From positions 1-42,842 of the forward strand of contig JAWUYB010000039.1 of NCBI GenBank assembly GCA_034111025.1: a stretch of 42,842 bases of DNA. The letters run 5' to 3'. Below, piece by piece: positions 1 through 10,822 of the stretch (position 1 is the stretch's first letter; every line of letters starts with the position of its first letter). The notes under the pieces were generated by a model. It saw nothing but the letters and a program-made list of their open reading frames with translations. It had not been told where the DNA came from and did not search any database. The position numbers and the translations under genes are program-made. Origin of the DNA: CAJXJP01 sp034111025. Its GTDB lineage: Bacteria; Patescibacteriota; Gracilibacteria; BD1-5; UBA6164.

Positions 1-96
1 TTTGATGGAAAGTTGAGGTATTCTCAATAAAAAATAATTTTATTATTCGTATATATTTTGAATAAATAGAAAACCTCCATCAGCATTTTTTATTTT

Positions 97-124
97 TTGC
101 ACTTTTTGCTATTTTCCATATAAT
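97..124 (+). promoter_or_regulatory. Putative promoter of the first DEAD-box helicase gene
   Basis: TTGCAC and TATAAT are separated by 16 bases and lie about 30 bases upstream of the helicase ATG. The same layout (TTGCA-N, 16-base spacer, TATAAT/TATATT) occurs before the small RNA at 11.5 kb and before the membrane protein gene at 39.96 kb, which supports it as the sigma-70 type promoter of this organism. It is not proven by transcript data. Confidence 0.5.
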
Positions 125-155
125 CTGCGCAATAATAAACGATAAATAAACATCT

Positions 156-1544
156 ATGAAATTCACAGAATTACCAATAATTTCTCCGTTACAAAAAGCT
201 TTGGAAAGACAAGGTTTTGATACTGCGACAGAAATTCAAGAAAAAGTTATACCAATAGCTATTCATGACCATGATATATTAGGTACAGCTCAAACAGGGA
301 GTTGAAAAACTCTTGCTTTTACTCTACCTACTTTACAAAAACTTTATGAAAATAGAGAAGGGAAAGGTTCACCAGAATTAAAAAAGAAAAGACTTATCAG
401 AGGTTTAATCCTAGCTCCAACTCGTGAACTCGCTGTTCAAATCGGTGAAACATTTGCTCCATACTCGAGTAATGCAAATATGAAACATACCGTTATTTTT
501 GGTTGAGTAAATGATTTTCACCAAATTAAAGCTATTGAAAAATGAGTCGATATTTTAATTGCAACTCCTGGGAGACTAGAGGATCTAATTAGTAGAAACC
601 TCGTAAAACTTTCATATGTTGAAATGTTTGTTATGGATGAGGCTGACAGAATGTTAGAAATGTGAGCGATTGGTAATATTAAAAAAATATTATTAAGACT
701 TCCTGATACAAAACAAACTCTATTTTTTTCTGCTACTATGCCAAAAGAAATTATCAAGTTATCAGATAGTATTTTAAAGGACCCTAGAAGAGTTGCAGTT
801 CATACAGAATCATCAACAACACAAACTATTACTCAACAGGTGTATCATATAAATAGAAACTATAAAAGACAATTACTTCAACAGATTTCAAAAAAACAAA
901 ACTTATCTTCAATACTTGTTTTTGTAAATACTATTGATGAAAGTGAAAAAATATTTGAGTTTGTAAAAGCTGCAAATATAAAATGTGGATTATTAAATAA
1001 AAATAAATCACAAACAGGGAGACAAAAAGCTCTGAGTGATATTAAAGATGGTACAATTAAAGTTCTTGTTGCAACAGATTTAGCATCAAGAGGTCTCGAT
1101 ATTAGTGAATTATCTTGTGTTATAAATTATGAAATTCCAAATGATGCAGAGTCATATGTTCACCGTATTGGGAGAACAGCAAGAGCTGGTAAGAGTGGAT
1201 TAGCTATAGCATTTTGTACTCCAGCTGAAAAAGATAAATTCAAAGCAATAGAAAAACTCATCGACCAAGAAATAGAAGTTATGGAAGATGACTCTTATAA
1301 AAAAGTAATTATTCCTCAAGGTAAATCTGACAGACTAAAAAAACTGAATGAAAAAACAAAACCTAGAATACAAAAATGAAGAAAGCAGTATGGGAAAGCT
1401 GCAACATGAGGGAAGAAAACGTCTAGTGAAAAATCTGCTAAATCTGGAATAGATAAAAGAAAATCTGCTCCTAAAAAATCAATGGCTAATAGTCCTAAAA
1501 AAACACCTCAATTTGCAAATAGAATGCATAAAAAAAGAAAATAA
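156..1544 (+). CDS. DEAD-box ATP-dependent RNA helicase (RhlE/DeaD-like)
   Basis: ATP-dependent RNA helicase, expected to remodel RNA or ribosome assembly intermediates in the cytoplasm. The 462 residues carry the helicase motifs in order: Q-motif region, AQTGSGKT (about 45-52, second glycine of GSGK written TGA), PTRELA, TPGR, DEAD in VMDEADRML, SAT, ATDLASRGLD and HRIGRTARAG. A lysine-rich low-complexity tail of about 60 residues follows the RecA2 core and probably binds RNA. A standard-code reading would break the gene at several TGA codons, including one near residue 408. A promoter lies just upstream and a strong stem-loop terminator just downstream, so it is probably a single-gene unit. 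The family is certain; the subfamily is not. Confidence 0.93.
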
Positions 1545-1572
1545 AAAACAGAGAAATATTTCTCTGTTTTTT
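1544..1572. terminator. Bidirectional stem-loop terminator
   Basis: Inverted repeat AACAGAGAAA/TTTCTCTGTT flanked by A-runs and T-runs, between the convergent helicase and permease genes. It could end transcription from both sides. Confidence 0.8.
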
Positions 1573-1577
1573 ATTTT

Positions 1578-3944
1578 TTATGAAAATTTATATATTCCAA
1601 GAGTGAGTATTGCAAATATTATAAGTATGAGTCATAAACAGTACAGATATACAGAATATGAATAACTAATAAAATCATTTATTGAGAGTATTCCATATGA
1701 ACCTATTGTAGCTCAAATTATACTAATAATCAACATAAGTATTGCTAGTACTATATATTCAAAAAATATACGTTTCTTGTTATCTTTTGGAAGTGTTCAA
1801 AGCATATGGTAGAGGTAAGATTTTTGTTTTTGAAATTGTTTATAAAACAATCATACTACTACTATTGATCCTATACAAAACATTATGAGGTAAAAGAATA
1901 ATACTTTTATAACTAAAAGGATTTTTTTAGAAACATCTTTAAGCTCTGCAAGTATTTTTTCTACTTCTATAAATGAAACTGTCCCATTTGATATATCAAA
2001 GAAATATTTTTTTATTTCTTGAATTTCTTCATTTTCAACAAACCTACTCAAGAAGTATTGCTTTGGAAAAGCTTTAAATTGTTCTTTATCTATCTGAAAA
2101 TAGAAAAAAGGATTAATAGAAATATCTTGAGAAGTGCGAATATTTACTATTTCTAATGTTTCTTCTAAACCAAATATTTGAAAAGTTAATGTATCTCATA
2201 TTTTTACTCCCAGTTGTTCAGAAAAATCATTATCAATAGAAACTCATCCGTTTCGTATTTTAGTTCCTCTGAGAACTTCTCAAATGTTTCCAGTTGAATC
2301 TGTCATATTAAATTCTCTCGTAAATCTTCTCGATTGATTCCCTCATAAAAATTCTTTTATTTCTATGCCATTAACTTCAGATATTCTTCATCTAATAAGT
2401 GAAAATGAATCTTGTTTATATTCTGGATCAATTTTATCATATGTATTTTGATTGATATTTAATATAAAGAAATTTTGGTCACTTTCTAAGTTAACAGTGA
2501 GTCTATTATAAAAATTTCAGAATAAAACAGATATAAAAAATAGAACAAAAAATATAATAAAGAAGGATAAATTAAGAAGGAAAGTTAGGTTTCCAGGACG
2601 AATAGTATTACGTACTGCATCAAATAAATAGAATTTTTTCTTTCTTGTTTTTTGAATTCATTTAAATACATATTTTAGTATAAATGAATTTATAAGTGAG
2701 AATAAAAATAAAAATATTACTATTCATATAGTAATGATTACTGATACAAAATAACTATATCATAAGAATAATCATAAAATAAATATAAGTACAGAAAAAG
2801 ATATTCATACTGATAATTTATCTCTTCTTGATAAATTATTAAAGAAATTTTCCTGTAATCATTGGTTTGGTTCTGATGAGATTATTTTTGCAACTGGAAG
2901 TCAAAATGAAAATATAAATAGTATTATTGCTAACAATATTCATTGCAATAAACTTTCAGAATATACATTGAAGTCAGAACTGAGTTCAAAATTTTGAACT
3001 ATTTGAAATACTCAGATATTGAGTAATACAGCTGTTATATATCAAACAACAAATACAAGAAAAAATAATGCTCAAAACAGTTTAATAATACGCATATTAT
3101 CCATTCATAAGATTCTCAAAACACTTAACTGTTTTCTTTCTTTTAAGAAAAAAGATGTAATCGATAAAAATATTATCGTAACTGTAAGGAAAAATGAAAA
3201 TAATACTGCATAATTTATATAACTTTTTAGATTAGAAATAACTTCTTCAAACCTATCTCATCATGTTTCATATATATTGATTTCACGAGGAGTAAATATC
3301 TTTTCTAACTGAGATTTTACTTTTTCATACGATTGTTTATTTTCAAATTTTAGAAAAAATTCTTTATCAACAAGTGAATTCGTTTGATCGAGTCAACTAT
3401 CACTATAATATTTTTTATTTATAAAAACATTTTCGGTAGATAAAAATGAATTTACAACTTGAGGGAGTTGATTATAGACTCAATAGACATTATATGTTCA
3501 TCATAGGAGTCATACCTTTTTACTCTCATCGAGTTTATCATAGAGATTCTGAGATATAATTACTCAAGAGCTGGTTCAAGTTTGTGTATATTGAAATTCT
3601 CCATAAAAAGGGAATAAATCTGTAAAATATATCAGATTTATAGGAATAATTTCAGTATATTCTAGTGAACTATTGAGTTCATATTTTTGAGCAAGAGCTA
3701 CATTATTATCTTCTATAATCGTTCATATATTTTCATAAAAATATGATTCATCTTGATTTCAAATATCTATAACTATATCAGCTCATAAACTCACTTGAGA
3801 ATCTGCTCAAATATTATCTATGAAATTTTTACTCAAAGAATCACTGAAAATATATCAAAATAAAGAAAGTGAAAGGGATATATATATAAGCAGAAATACA
3901 CTTATATTTTTTCATACAAAGTTTTTAAATAATTTTTTATACAT
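1578..3944 (-). CDS. ABC transporter permease, FtsX/MacB type (YbbP-like)
   Basis: Membrane subunit of an ABC transporter of the MacB/FtsX/LolCE kind. These transporters use ATP to pull lipids, lipoproteins or peptides out of the membrane or to move periplasmic partners, and are not classical import pumps. The 788 residues give an N-terminal transmembrane helix (about 10-35), a long extracytoplasmic domain, a first block of three helices, a further long soluble stretch and a last set of helices ending ILIIFAILTLGIYKFS. This duplicated FtsX architecture matches E. coli YbbP. Many glycines are TGA. It starts 5 bases after the stop of its ATPase and is the last gene of an esterase-ATPase-permease operon. 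The substrate is unknown. Confidence 0.82.
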
Positions 3945-3949
3945 TGAGT

Positions 3950-4618
3950 TTAAGATTTTCAAATAATATCGAGCGAATTTTTATTGAGTTCATAGGTAGT
4001 ATCTGCATATTTTGCTACATTTTTATCATGTGTAATTAGTATGATAGTATTTTTTGCTTCTTTATGAAGTTCCTTTAACAATTTCATAATATTATTTGCA
4101 TTTTTTTCATCCAGATTTCAAGTTGGTTCATCAGCGAGTAATACCTTTGTTTTTCATACAAAGGCTCGTGCAATTGCTACTCTTTGCTGTTCTCAACCAG
4201 AGAGTTCAAATGGATAATTATTTTTTTTATCCGTGAGTCAGATTTTTTCTAGTATATCATCTACACTAAATCTTTCAGGTATATGATTTATATCAAGAGA
4301 TAATTCTATATTTTCAGCTACCGTCAGATTTGGTATGAGATGAAATTGTTGAAAAATAAAACTAAGGTTTCTTCATCTAAATTGAGTTTTTTTATCTCTA
4401 CTCATAGTAGAATATTTATTTTTATCTATTTCTACTTCTCACTCTTCAAAATCTATCAGTCCAGAGATAATATTAAGCAGAGAAGTTTTTCATGATCAAC
4501 TTCTTCAAACTATCGCAACAAATTCTCATTCATTTATTTTAAAATTGAGATTTTCATAAATAGTAGAAGTATTATTTTCTCATATATATTTTTTTGTAAC
4601 ATTTTTTAATTCAATCAT
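3950..4618 (-). CDS. ABC transporter ATP-binding protein (LolD/YbbA-like)
   Basis: ATPase subunit that drives the adjacent FtsX-type permease. The 222-residue length is typical of the LolD/MacB-N/YbbA family. Walker A GRSGSGKTS lies at about 38-46, the signature LSGGEQQRVAIARA and Walker B with VLLADEPTGNLDE follow, and the H-loop ITHD is present. Three glycines of the Walker A/signature region are TGA, which is direct evidence for the altered code. The ATG lies 4 bases beyond the esterase stop and the stop lies 5 bases before the permease start, so the three genes are surely co-transcribed. Confidence 0.93.
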
Positions 4619-4622
4619 TTTT

Positions 4623-5279
4623 TTATTTTATTATTATATCTTCTTTTTTAAGAAAATTATATATATTATTTGCTATTATTTCATATCATGCTTTATTCGG
4701 ATGAATTCAATCTGATAGATTGAGATTTGATTGAGCAACCACTCATTCTAAGAAAAATTCAAAAAATGGAAGTTCATATTCTTCAGCAAGCTCTGGATAA
4801 ACTTTTTTGAAATCACTTGCATACTTTAATCAGTAATTAATAGGCATTTGCATTCCAGAAAGTACTATGGTTGCGTCTGGATTTACTCATTGTAAATGTT
4901 CTATGATAGTTCAAATATTATTTTTCATATTTATTACACTTTGTCTTCTTAGACCATCATTTCATCAAATTGTAAGTAAATATATGTCTGGATTTAATTG
5001 ATCGTATAAGCCTATTCTATCGAGTAAATTTTGAGATGTATCTCAACTCACTCAGGCATTTGTTATTTTATAATTACCATCTAAGAGTAGCTCTAATTGA
5101 GCAGGGTAAGCTTCTGATAAGTCTAAATTATATCAAGCGGTGAGACTATCTCATAATGCAAGAATATTTTTTTCTATATTTTTTGATGTACTTAGTTCAG
5201 AAATGTTATTATCTTCTACTGCAGAACAAGAAGATAACATAATTAATAAAAATAATGCAAGGAATAATTTTTTAACCAT
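4623..5279 (-). CDS. SGNH/GDSL esterase lipoprotein (TesA-like)
   Basis: Esterase/lysophospholipase of the SGNH family (218 residues). An N-terminal lipoprotein signal ends in LSSC (Cys18), so the protein is probably tethered to the outer face of the membrane. The family blocks are present: GDSLTAGY with catalytic Ser45, the GVSGDTS glycine, GGND with the oxyanion Asn, and DGIHPN with the Asp/His pair. Several of these glycines are TGA. It is the first gene of an operon with an ABC ATPase and an FtsX permease. E. coli tesA is also a neighbour of ybbA-ybbP, so the association is old and suggests a joint role in handling lipids or acylated products. The true substrate is not visible. Confidence 0.88.
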
Positions 5280-5379
5280 ATTTTAATTTAATAATAATAT
5301 ATACTATATATTCTATAGTGATATCTTAAATATATCTTAAAAAATAACAATAAATAATATTAAATTAGTTATATTAAAA

Positions 5380-5425
5380 AGAGATAGTAGTCTCATTCTT
5401 CTTATGACTAGTATATCTCTTTTTA
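5380..5425. terminator. Stem-loop terminator after the small hypothetical gene
   Basis: Long imperfect hairpin with arms AAAAAGAGATA and TATCTCTTTTT and an inner GTAGTC/GACTAG-like extension, followed by T-runs on either strand. It abuts the stop codon of the leftward gene. Confidence 0.65.
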
Positions 5426-5791
5426 TTATTTTCCAATAATTGCGTTTCATTTCTGAAATTGGGTCTCTTCCAATTGTTTATCTCTTACTTCTTGCTCAAA
5501 ATGTCCATTGAAATCAATACAAAAGCCTTTTTTTAATTCACGTTGAGTACATATAAGAGATATTGGAGTATGATCAAGTGGATTTTTTCGACTTGTGAAA
5601 TATATTTCACAAATTAATTCAATATAACCATTTTCATCAACATTAAATGAAAGATTTAATCCTTCTTGATCTAGTTGATTAATAAAATACTGTCCCTCCA
5701 AAGATGTATCTAAAATATAGCAGGCATTTTTTTTTAATAATTGATTAAATTCTATGAGATAAATGGGAAGAACTTGATCTAAATATATCAT
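5426..5791 (-). CDS. Hypothetical protein, 121 aa
   Basis: A soluble, acidic protein with no family that I recognise. It begins MIYLDQVLPIYLIEFNQ and ends with a short tail beyond a TGA glycine (GNAIIGK). No signal peptide or transmembrane segment is visible. The middle alternates hydrophobic and polar residues, as expected for a small beta-rich domain, and contains the cysteine-bearing stretches LICEIYF and LICTQREL. It lies between the SulP gene upstream (same strand, about 60 bases away) and its own terminator. Coding potential is supported by the long open frame and the terminator at its stop; function is unknown. Confidence 0.6.
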
Positions 5792-5851
5792 ATACTATTC
5801 CTTCTTTTGTTTTTATTTAAAATTTTTGAGTAAATATATTTTATATAAGTA

Positions 5852-7687
5852 TTATAAATTGTCAATTTTCTTAATAATTTTTTTATCGAGAGATGGTTTA
5901 ATTTTTTTATCTTTTTTATATTCTATTAGAGTTTTTGTATCTGAACCTTTACCATATTTTTTTACCACATATTTTACAGCTTCATCTATATTCACAAATA
6001 TATGTTTATCTCAAAATTTTTCTAAGAATCATGTAAGGTGAAATTTTTCAGTGACTCTTACTCTGACATCAGACATATAAACTTTAATATGCATTTTTTG
6101 TAAACGTTCAACTAAATTTGATATCATTTGTAAACCTGATGAATCAATATTATTCATCCATTCAAAATCAAATATTATAACTTTTAATTTTAATTTTTCG
6201 GAAACTAATTCTAGTACTTTGTTTTCAAAATAACTCGAATTAGCAAAGTATAAATCACCATCTACACGAACAACACTTATATATTTACTTGTTTTGAGTC
6301 AAAATAATTCATGATCTCTATATTCTCAATCTTTATACATAGAAACCTCAACTATTTTTGGTCTCATAGTACGATAAATATACAAAGCTAAAGAAAGTAT
6401 TACTCATAATCAAATTGCTCTTTCAAGATTTGGGGATAATAATAAGGTTCAGGTAAAAGTAATAATTGCAATAACTGCATCATGTTTTTCAACTTTCCAA
6501 GCATTAATTATAGGTTGAATTTTTATTAAACTCATTACAGCAACTATTATAATTGCAGCCAAAGTAGCAAAAGGTAGATGATATAAAAGGGGGGTTAAAT
6601 ATAATAATGTCACTAAAACTATTAAACCGGTAATAACTGATGCAAATCATGTTGTAGCACCATTTCTAATATTCACAGCAGTTTTAGAAAATGAACCTCA
6701 TACTCCGTATCAACCAAATAAACTCGAAGATATATTAGCTAATCATTGAGATATAAGTTCTTTATTTGGATGAAGTTTTCTTTTTGTTTGATATCAAACA
6801 AATTTTGCTACAGAAATCGTTTGAGTAAAAGCAATCAATCAAATTATCATTGAGTAGAGCATCAATTGTACATAATCTGCTCATGTAAGGAGTCAAGAAT
6901 AATCATTAAAAAAAGGAAATAAAAAACTAGGTAAATTATCTGGAATATTTTTTATTATGATTCCTCAATAGTTTTCAGAAAAAACTAATAAATAAGACAA
7001 TGATATTGATAATATTAATAAGATTAAAACTCTTGGAATTTTAGGTGTATAACGAGCAAGAAATAATAAAAGTAAAATAGAACATACTCAAATAATCAAT
7101 GTTGGAATATGTATTCCTAATATGATTGCTGTAAATAAATTTCATATATATTCAAAAAAATGCGCTCATTTATTAACCGATACTCAAAATAATTTAGAGA
7201 ACTGAGACATAATCGTTAAAACAGCTACTCAATTTGTAAAACCTATAATTACAGGATGAGATAAAAAATCTACAATGATTCACATACGAAGGAATCATAA
7301 TAATATATAAAACACTCCTGTCATAAAGGCTAATATGGACGCATAAATCATATATCATTCAATACTAGCACTTGCAATCGGGGCAAGTGCTGTGGCTGTC
7401 ATAAGAGATACAATCGTAATTGGTCCTGTAGACATTTGTGATGATGATCCAAAAAGACCTGCAATAATAACTGGTATAAATGCAGTATAAAGACCTACTT
7501 GTATTGGAAGTCCTGCTAATCAAGCATATGCCATAGACTGAGGTACAAGAACAAGAGCTACTGTTATACCTGCAACAATATCTTTTTTTACTACACTAGG
7601 ATCCTTTAATTTATGTATCCATTCTAAAAAAGGTAAGTATAAACTAATGGCTTCAATAATTTTTTTATTTTTAGCTTTTTTTCACAT
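5852..7687 (-). CDS. SulP family anion transporter with C-terminal STAS domain
   Basis: Secondary transporter of the SulP/SLC26 family, moving sulfate, bicarbonate or another anion across the inner membrane. The 611 residues match the family. A short cytoplasmic start leads into the first helices with VAGITVALVLVPQSMAYA, then GLYTAFIPVIIAGLFGSSSQ and STGPITIVS, followed by about ten more helices. The STAS domain covers roughly the last 140 residues and contains VIIFDFEWMNNIDSSG, the loop usually involved in regulation. A basic tail ends the protein. The substrate cannot be read from sequence; a bicarbonate or sulfate role is family knowledge only. No Shine-Dalgarno sequence is seen before the ATG. 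Confidence 0.9.
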
Positions 7688-7838
7688 ATTTTTTATTTCT
7701 ATATATATTACTTTTATTTTAACATATATTTATATCTAATCATAAATTATTAAGTATTAATGTCAATATATTTTATTTTGGAATACTAAATAAATTTTTT
7801 ATAGTGAAGAAGGTATATATTAATATATAAATAAAACA

Positions 7839-8822
7839 ATGTACCAAAACATAAAAAAAGCCTTTACATTAGTGGAATTGATAGTGGTTATAACTATACT
7901 TGCGATTTTAGCAACCGTTGCTTTTATCTCATTTCAATGATATGCACTAATTGCAAGAGACTCAGCTAGATTATCTGATTTGAGTAGTATGGAAAAAATA
8001 TTAACTTTGTACAACGTAAAAAACTGATCTTACCCTAGCCCTGATACTAGTACAAATATTACATATTCATGAGCTACAGCTTGGACACAATGAGTATTTG
8101 GAACTTCTGCATATACAGAGTCTTCTAGTATGAGTGAAGTACCTGTTGATCCTGTTACAGGATTAGAATATACCTATTCTATTACTGCAAATGGACAAGA
8201 GTATCAATTATGATCTGTGTTAGAAAACACAACTTCTTTAAACAATATTTCAAGCCTATATGCTTGAACTCAAGAAGCAGAAGTATATATAAAATGAAAC
8301 TATAATGGGATATTCTTAAAAGTGAGTACAAGTACAACAACGTATTTACTTTGAGTGCCAAGTATATTAGCCTCTGATATTACTAGTGTTGACCTAGAGA
8401 CTATTATACAATCTCAAAACTTAGTATATAATGGATATAAAAACTTACCTGCAAGTTTTTCATGATCAGTGTATAATACTACTCCTACGAATTGATTTGA
8501 TTTTACTCCTGCTCAATTGGTATTATTCGAGTGAGATATAGATGATTTAGAAACAAATCAATCAGAAAGAGTAACATTTTTAGATAATTTACAAGCAAAT
8601 TATACATTAACAGAAATAGCTAATAAATCAGATATTATGGAATTACTTGCAGTTGATTCAAACTTAGATAGTGAGGCAAGTAATTATGTAGCTATGGCTT
8701 TGAATAATAGTTTGAAAACAAAAATTGCTGTAACAGCATCGACTGTAAGTTCTTGATGATGAGGTTCTGTTTCTGATTGTATCTTTGATTCATGAATTTT
8801 TGACAGTTGTGTATTTCAGTAA
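7839..8822 (+). CDS. Type IV pilin-like protein with prepilin N-terminus
   Basis: Probable pilin, pseudopilin or pilus-associated protein (327 residues). The N-terminus, MYQNIKKAFTLVELIVVITI, is a type III (prepilin) signal: a short basic leader, FTLVEL, and a hydrophobic helix. The residue before Phe is Ala rather than the usual Gly, which prepilin peptidase can accept less efficiently. It is followed by a helix with a heptad-like run ending at RLSDLSSMEKIL and then by a long variable exported region rich in Ser/Thr/Asn, much larger than a standard pilin. A Gly-rich SSGGGGS stretch and three Cys residues close the protein. It heads a cluster of exported paralogs and a signal peptidase. No pilus assembly ATPase is in the window. 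Confidence 0.85.
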
Positions 8823-8845
8823 TATATTCTAAAAATGATTATAAC

Positions 8846-9230
8846 ATGAACTTTATAAAAACAACTCTAAAAAATACAGATACTAATTCTACTGATTTAG
8901 TTACCAAATCTTATGTGGATAGTACTGTTAGTGCTAGTAGGGGATGAAGCTATCCATTGGTTAATTGAGTGAAATATATAACCTAATTTTTTAGATTATC
9001 CAAGTACTATAAGTTATTGTGATTCTTTAGTTGAATGATGCCATTCATCTTGGAGAGTACCAACAATTCAAGAAATTACATTTTATACTGGTAAATACAC
9101 AGAATCTACATTTATATGGACTACTTCTGTTAATTCTAGTGAGCATTATCGAGTTATACGTTTATATAATGGTCACCATTATATATATAATACAAATGAT
9201 ACAACTCCTAAAGTTAGATGTGTAAGATAA
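8846..9230 (+). pseudogene. Broken member of the exported DUF1566-like array (copy 1)
   Basis: Remnant of the same family as the next three copies. It begins MNFIKTTLKN and jumps directly to TDTNSTDLVTKSYVDS, so the signal peptide core and the SPGDTLTSSSWNEMVTKL segment of the intact copies are missing. The join lies at a short homology (AAATACAG versus AAATAC-GATAC), as expected for a recombination deletion. The frame stops at TAA (8984-8986), and the remaining C-terminal domain continues in the next frame (FLDYPSTISYCDSLVE ... WRVPTIQEI ... VRCVR). It ends with the VRCVR motif typical of DUF1566/Lcl C-terminal domains. It is unlikely to be exported or functional unless a frameshift or phase variation restores it. 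Confidence 0.7.
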
Positions 9231-9258
9231 TTCTTTATTTAATTCAAAAATATAAACT

Positions 9259-9774
9259 ATGTCATTCATTAAAAATACATTAAAAAATACAGCTTCATTA
9301 TTACTAGCTGTAACAATTATAGGATCTGCGTATGCAGCTCTTTCAGCTGTAAGTCCTGGTGATACTCTCACTTCATCTTCTTGGAATGAAATGGTTACAA
9401 AATTAACAAATACTGATACAAACTCTACAGATTTAGTGACGAAAGGGTATGTAGATTCAATAGTTTCAGCAAATAGTTCTGGATGAGCGAGTAAAGTTGA
9501 TATTCAAACAATTTTATTAGCAAATGGTACGGCTGTTGTTTATTCTGATTATTGGAGATGAGGAAAAACGGTATCTAAATCTTCATGGGTTGATTTTACT
9601 GACTTAATAGAAGTAAAAATATCATCTCAATGTGCAACTTCTCCAGCAAATCCAAGCTGTACGTCAGGTTATACATTATATAGGAATGTATCTGCAGATG
9701 CTTCTAACGCATGTAATTCATCATCTGATAATCTAAGATATAGATGAGTTATATGTTACAAAACTAATCCATAA
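9259..9774 (+). CDS. Exported protein with array-conserved N-terminus (copy 2)
   Basis: A 171-residue protein with a Sec signal peptide (MSFIKNTLKNTASLLLAV then GSAYAA), followed by the array-conserved segment SPGDTLTSSSWNEMVTKLTN and a VTKGYVDS motif. GDTLT...WN..V..L followed by KxYVDS is a recurrent short segment in exported proteins of CPR bacteria, from family knowledge. The C-terminal half differs from the DUF1566-like copies: it is a beta-rich domain with YSDYWRGGKTVSKSSWVDF and four or five cysteines that may form disulfides. The front end is nearly identical in DNA to copy 3 while the rear end is unrelated, suggesting exchange of modules. Function is probably surface attachment or pilus decoration; this is inference. 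Confidence 0.75.
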
Positions 9775-9794
9775 TATTTTCTAAAATAAGAATT

Positions 9795-10274
9795 ATGTCA
9801 TTCATTAAAAATACATTAAAAAATACAGCGTCTATGCTGATTGCCGTAACAATTATATGATCTGCTTATGCGGCACTATCAACTGTGAGTTGAGGTGATA
9901 CTTTAAGTGCTACTTCGTGGAATGAGCTAGTAAATAAATTTGGTGACCTAGGTGGTGCTACAGTAAAAGACTATGTAGATGCTGCTGCTGGATGATGAGG
10001 ATGAGGATTTCCCACAACTTTGAGTCTATATGTTGGATCAGCTACACTGCCGTTTGCAAGTACTGGATGTAGAAATCTCATTCAAAATTGATTTAATGAT
10101 TGGAGATTACCAAGTATAGAAGAAGTACAACACTTTGCTCAAACGATACCTGGTACTACATATACATGGACTAGTTCAATTAGCGACTATAGTAGAGTCA
10201 GTGTGAGATTATCTGACAGTAAACTTAGATTATCTGATTGATTGTCAACACTTGGCTACTATTGCGTAAGATAA
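9795..10274 (+). CDS. Exported DUF1566/Lcl-like domain protein (copy 3)
   Basis: A 159-residue protein with the same signal peptide as copy 2 (MSFIKNTLKNTASMLIAV, GSAYAAL), the GDTLSATSWNELVNKF segment and a KDYVDAAAGGGGGG linker in which most glycines are TGA. The C-terminal domain has the DUF1566/Lcl_C pattern: DWRLPSIEEVQHF, TYTWTSSISDYSRV and the closing GYYCVR. Domains of this type occur in exported, often adhesive proteins. It appears intact, unlike copies 1 and 4. The family assignment rests on the WRLPS-IEE, WTSS and CVR landmarks and needs a profile search to confirm. Confidence 0.75.
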
Positions 10275-10300
10275 AATATTTATTTTTAATTACAATTTCT

Positions 10301-10804
10301 ATGAATTTAATGCAATCAACATTAAAAAATACAGCTTCAATATTTTTAGCACTTGCAATAGTAGGCACAATTTAGGCTGCACTTACTAATATTAATGAGT
10401 AAAATACACTTACTTCAGCTTCTTGGAATGAAATGGTTACAAAGCTTACAAATACAGATACAAATTCTACTGATTTGTTGACTAAAGCATATGTTGATGC
10501 AGTATCAGGTGGAGGATGTCCTACTACAAATGCAATTAATACATACCATGGGAGGATCTATACATTTATAAATGCGATTAATTATTGTAATAATCTTTCA
10601 GAATGAGGTAATACAGATTGGAAAATGCCTACATTTGAAGAGTTAGCTTTACATATTAATACTTCTGAACCAAGAGATTTAATTTGGACTTCTACAATTT
10701 TCTCGTGAACTACGGCGGGTTATCTATCTGGACTTAGATTAAGTAATTGAGATAATGGAAGTATACATAATTTTACTGATATTAGAGTAAGATCTGTACG
10801 TTAA
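10301..10804 (+). pseudogene. Broken exported DUF1566-like protein (copy 4)
   Basis: Same architecture as copy 3: a signal-peptide-like start MNLMQSTLKNTASIFLALAI, a LTSASWNEMVTKLTNTDTN segment, LLTKAYVDA and a DUF1566-like end with DWKMPTFEELALHI, IWTSTIF and VRSVR. Two in-frame stops interrupt it, TAG at 10373-10375 in the signal peptide cleavage region (GTI*AAL where intact copies have GSAYAAL) and TAA at 10400-10402 just after. The downstream frame stays open for more than 130 codons, so inactivation seems recent. The final motif has Ser in place of the usual Cys. Confidence 0.75.
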
Positions 10805-10822
10805 AATAAATAATTAAAAAAA

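Noticed and set aside
1..96. GATGGA at the left edge pairing with TCCATC near 76 as a terminator
   Set aside because: The arms are six bases with a loop of about 65, too weak to call without the upstream gene.
4481..4560. Apparent premature TGA stops in almost every gene, which could be read as widespread pseudogenes
   Set aside because: The TGAs sit at conserved glycines and TAA/TAG are almost absent inside the frames, so this is code 25, not decay.
9162..9371. Leftward open frame opposite copies 1 and 2 of the exported array
   Set aside because: It is the complement of signal peptide and linker DNA, has no start context and matches no family.
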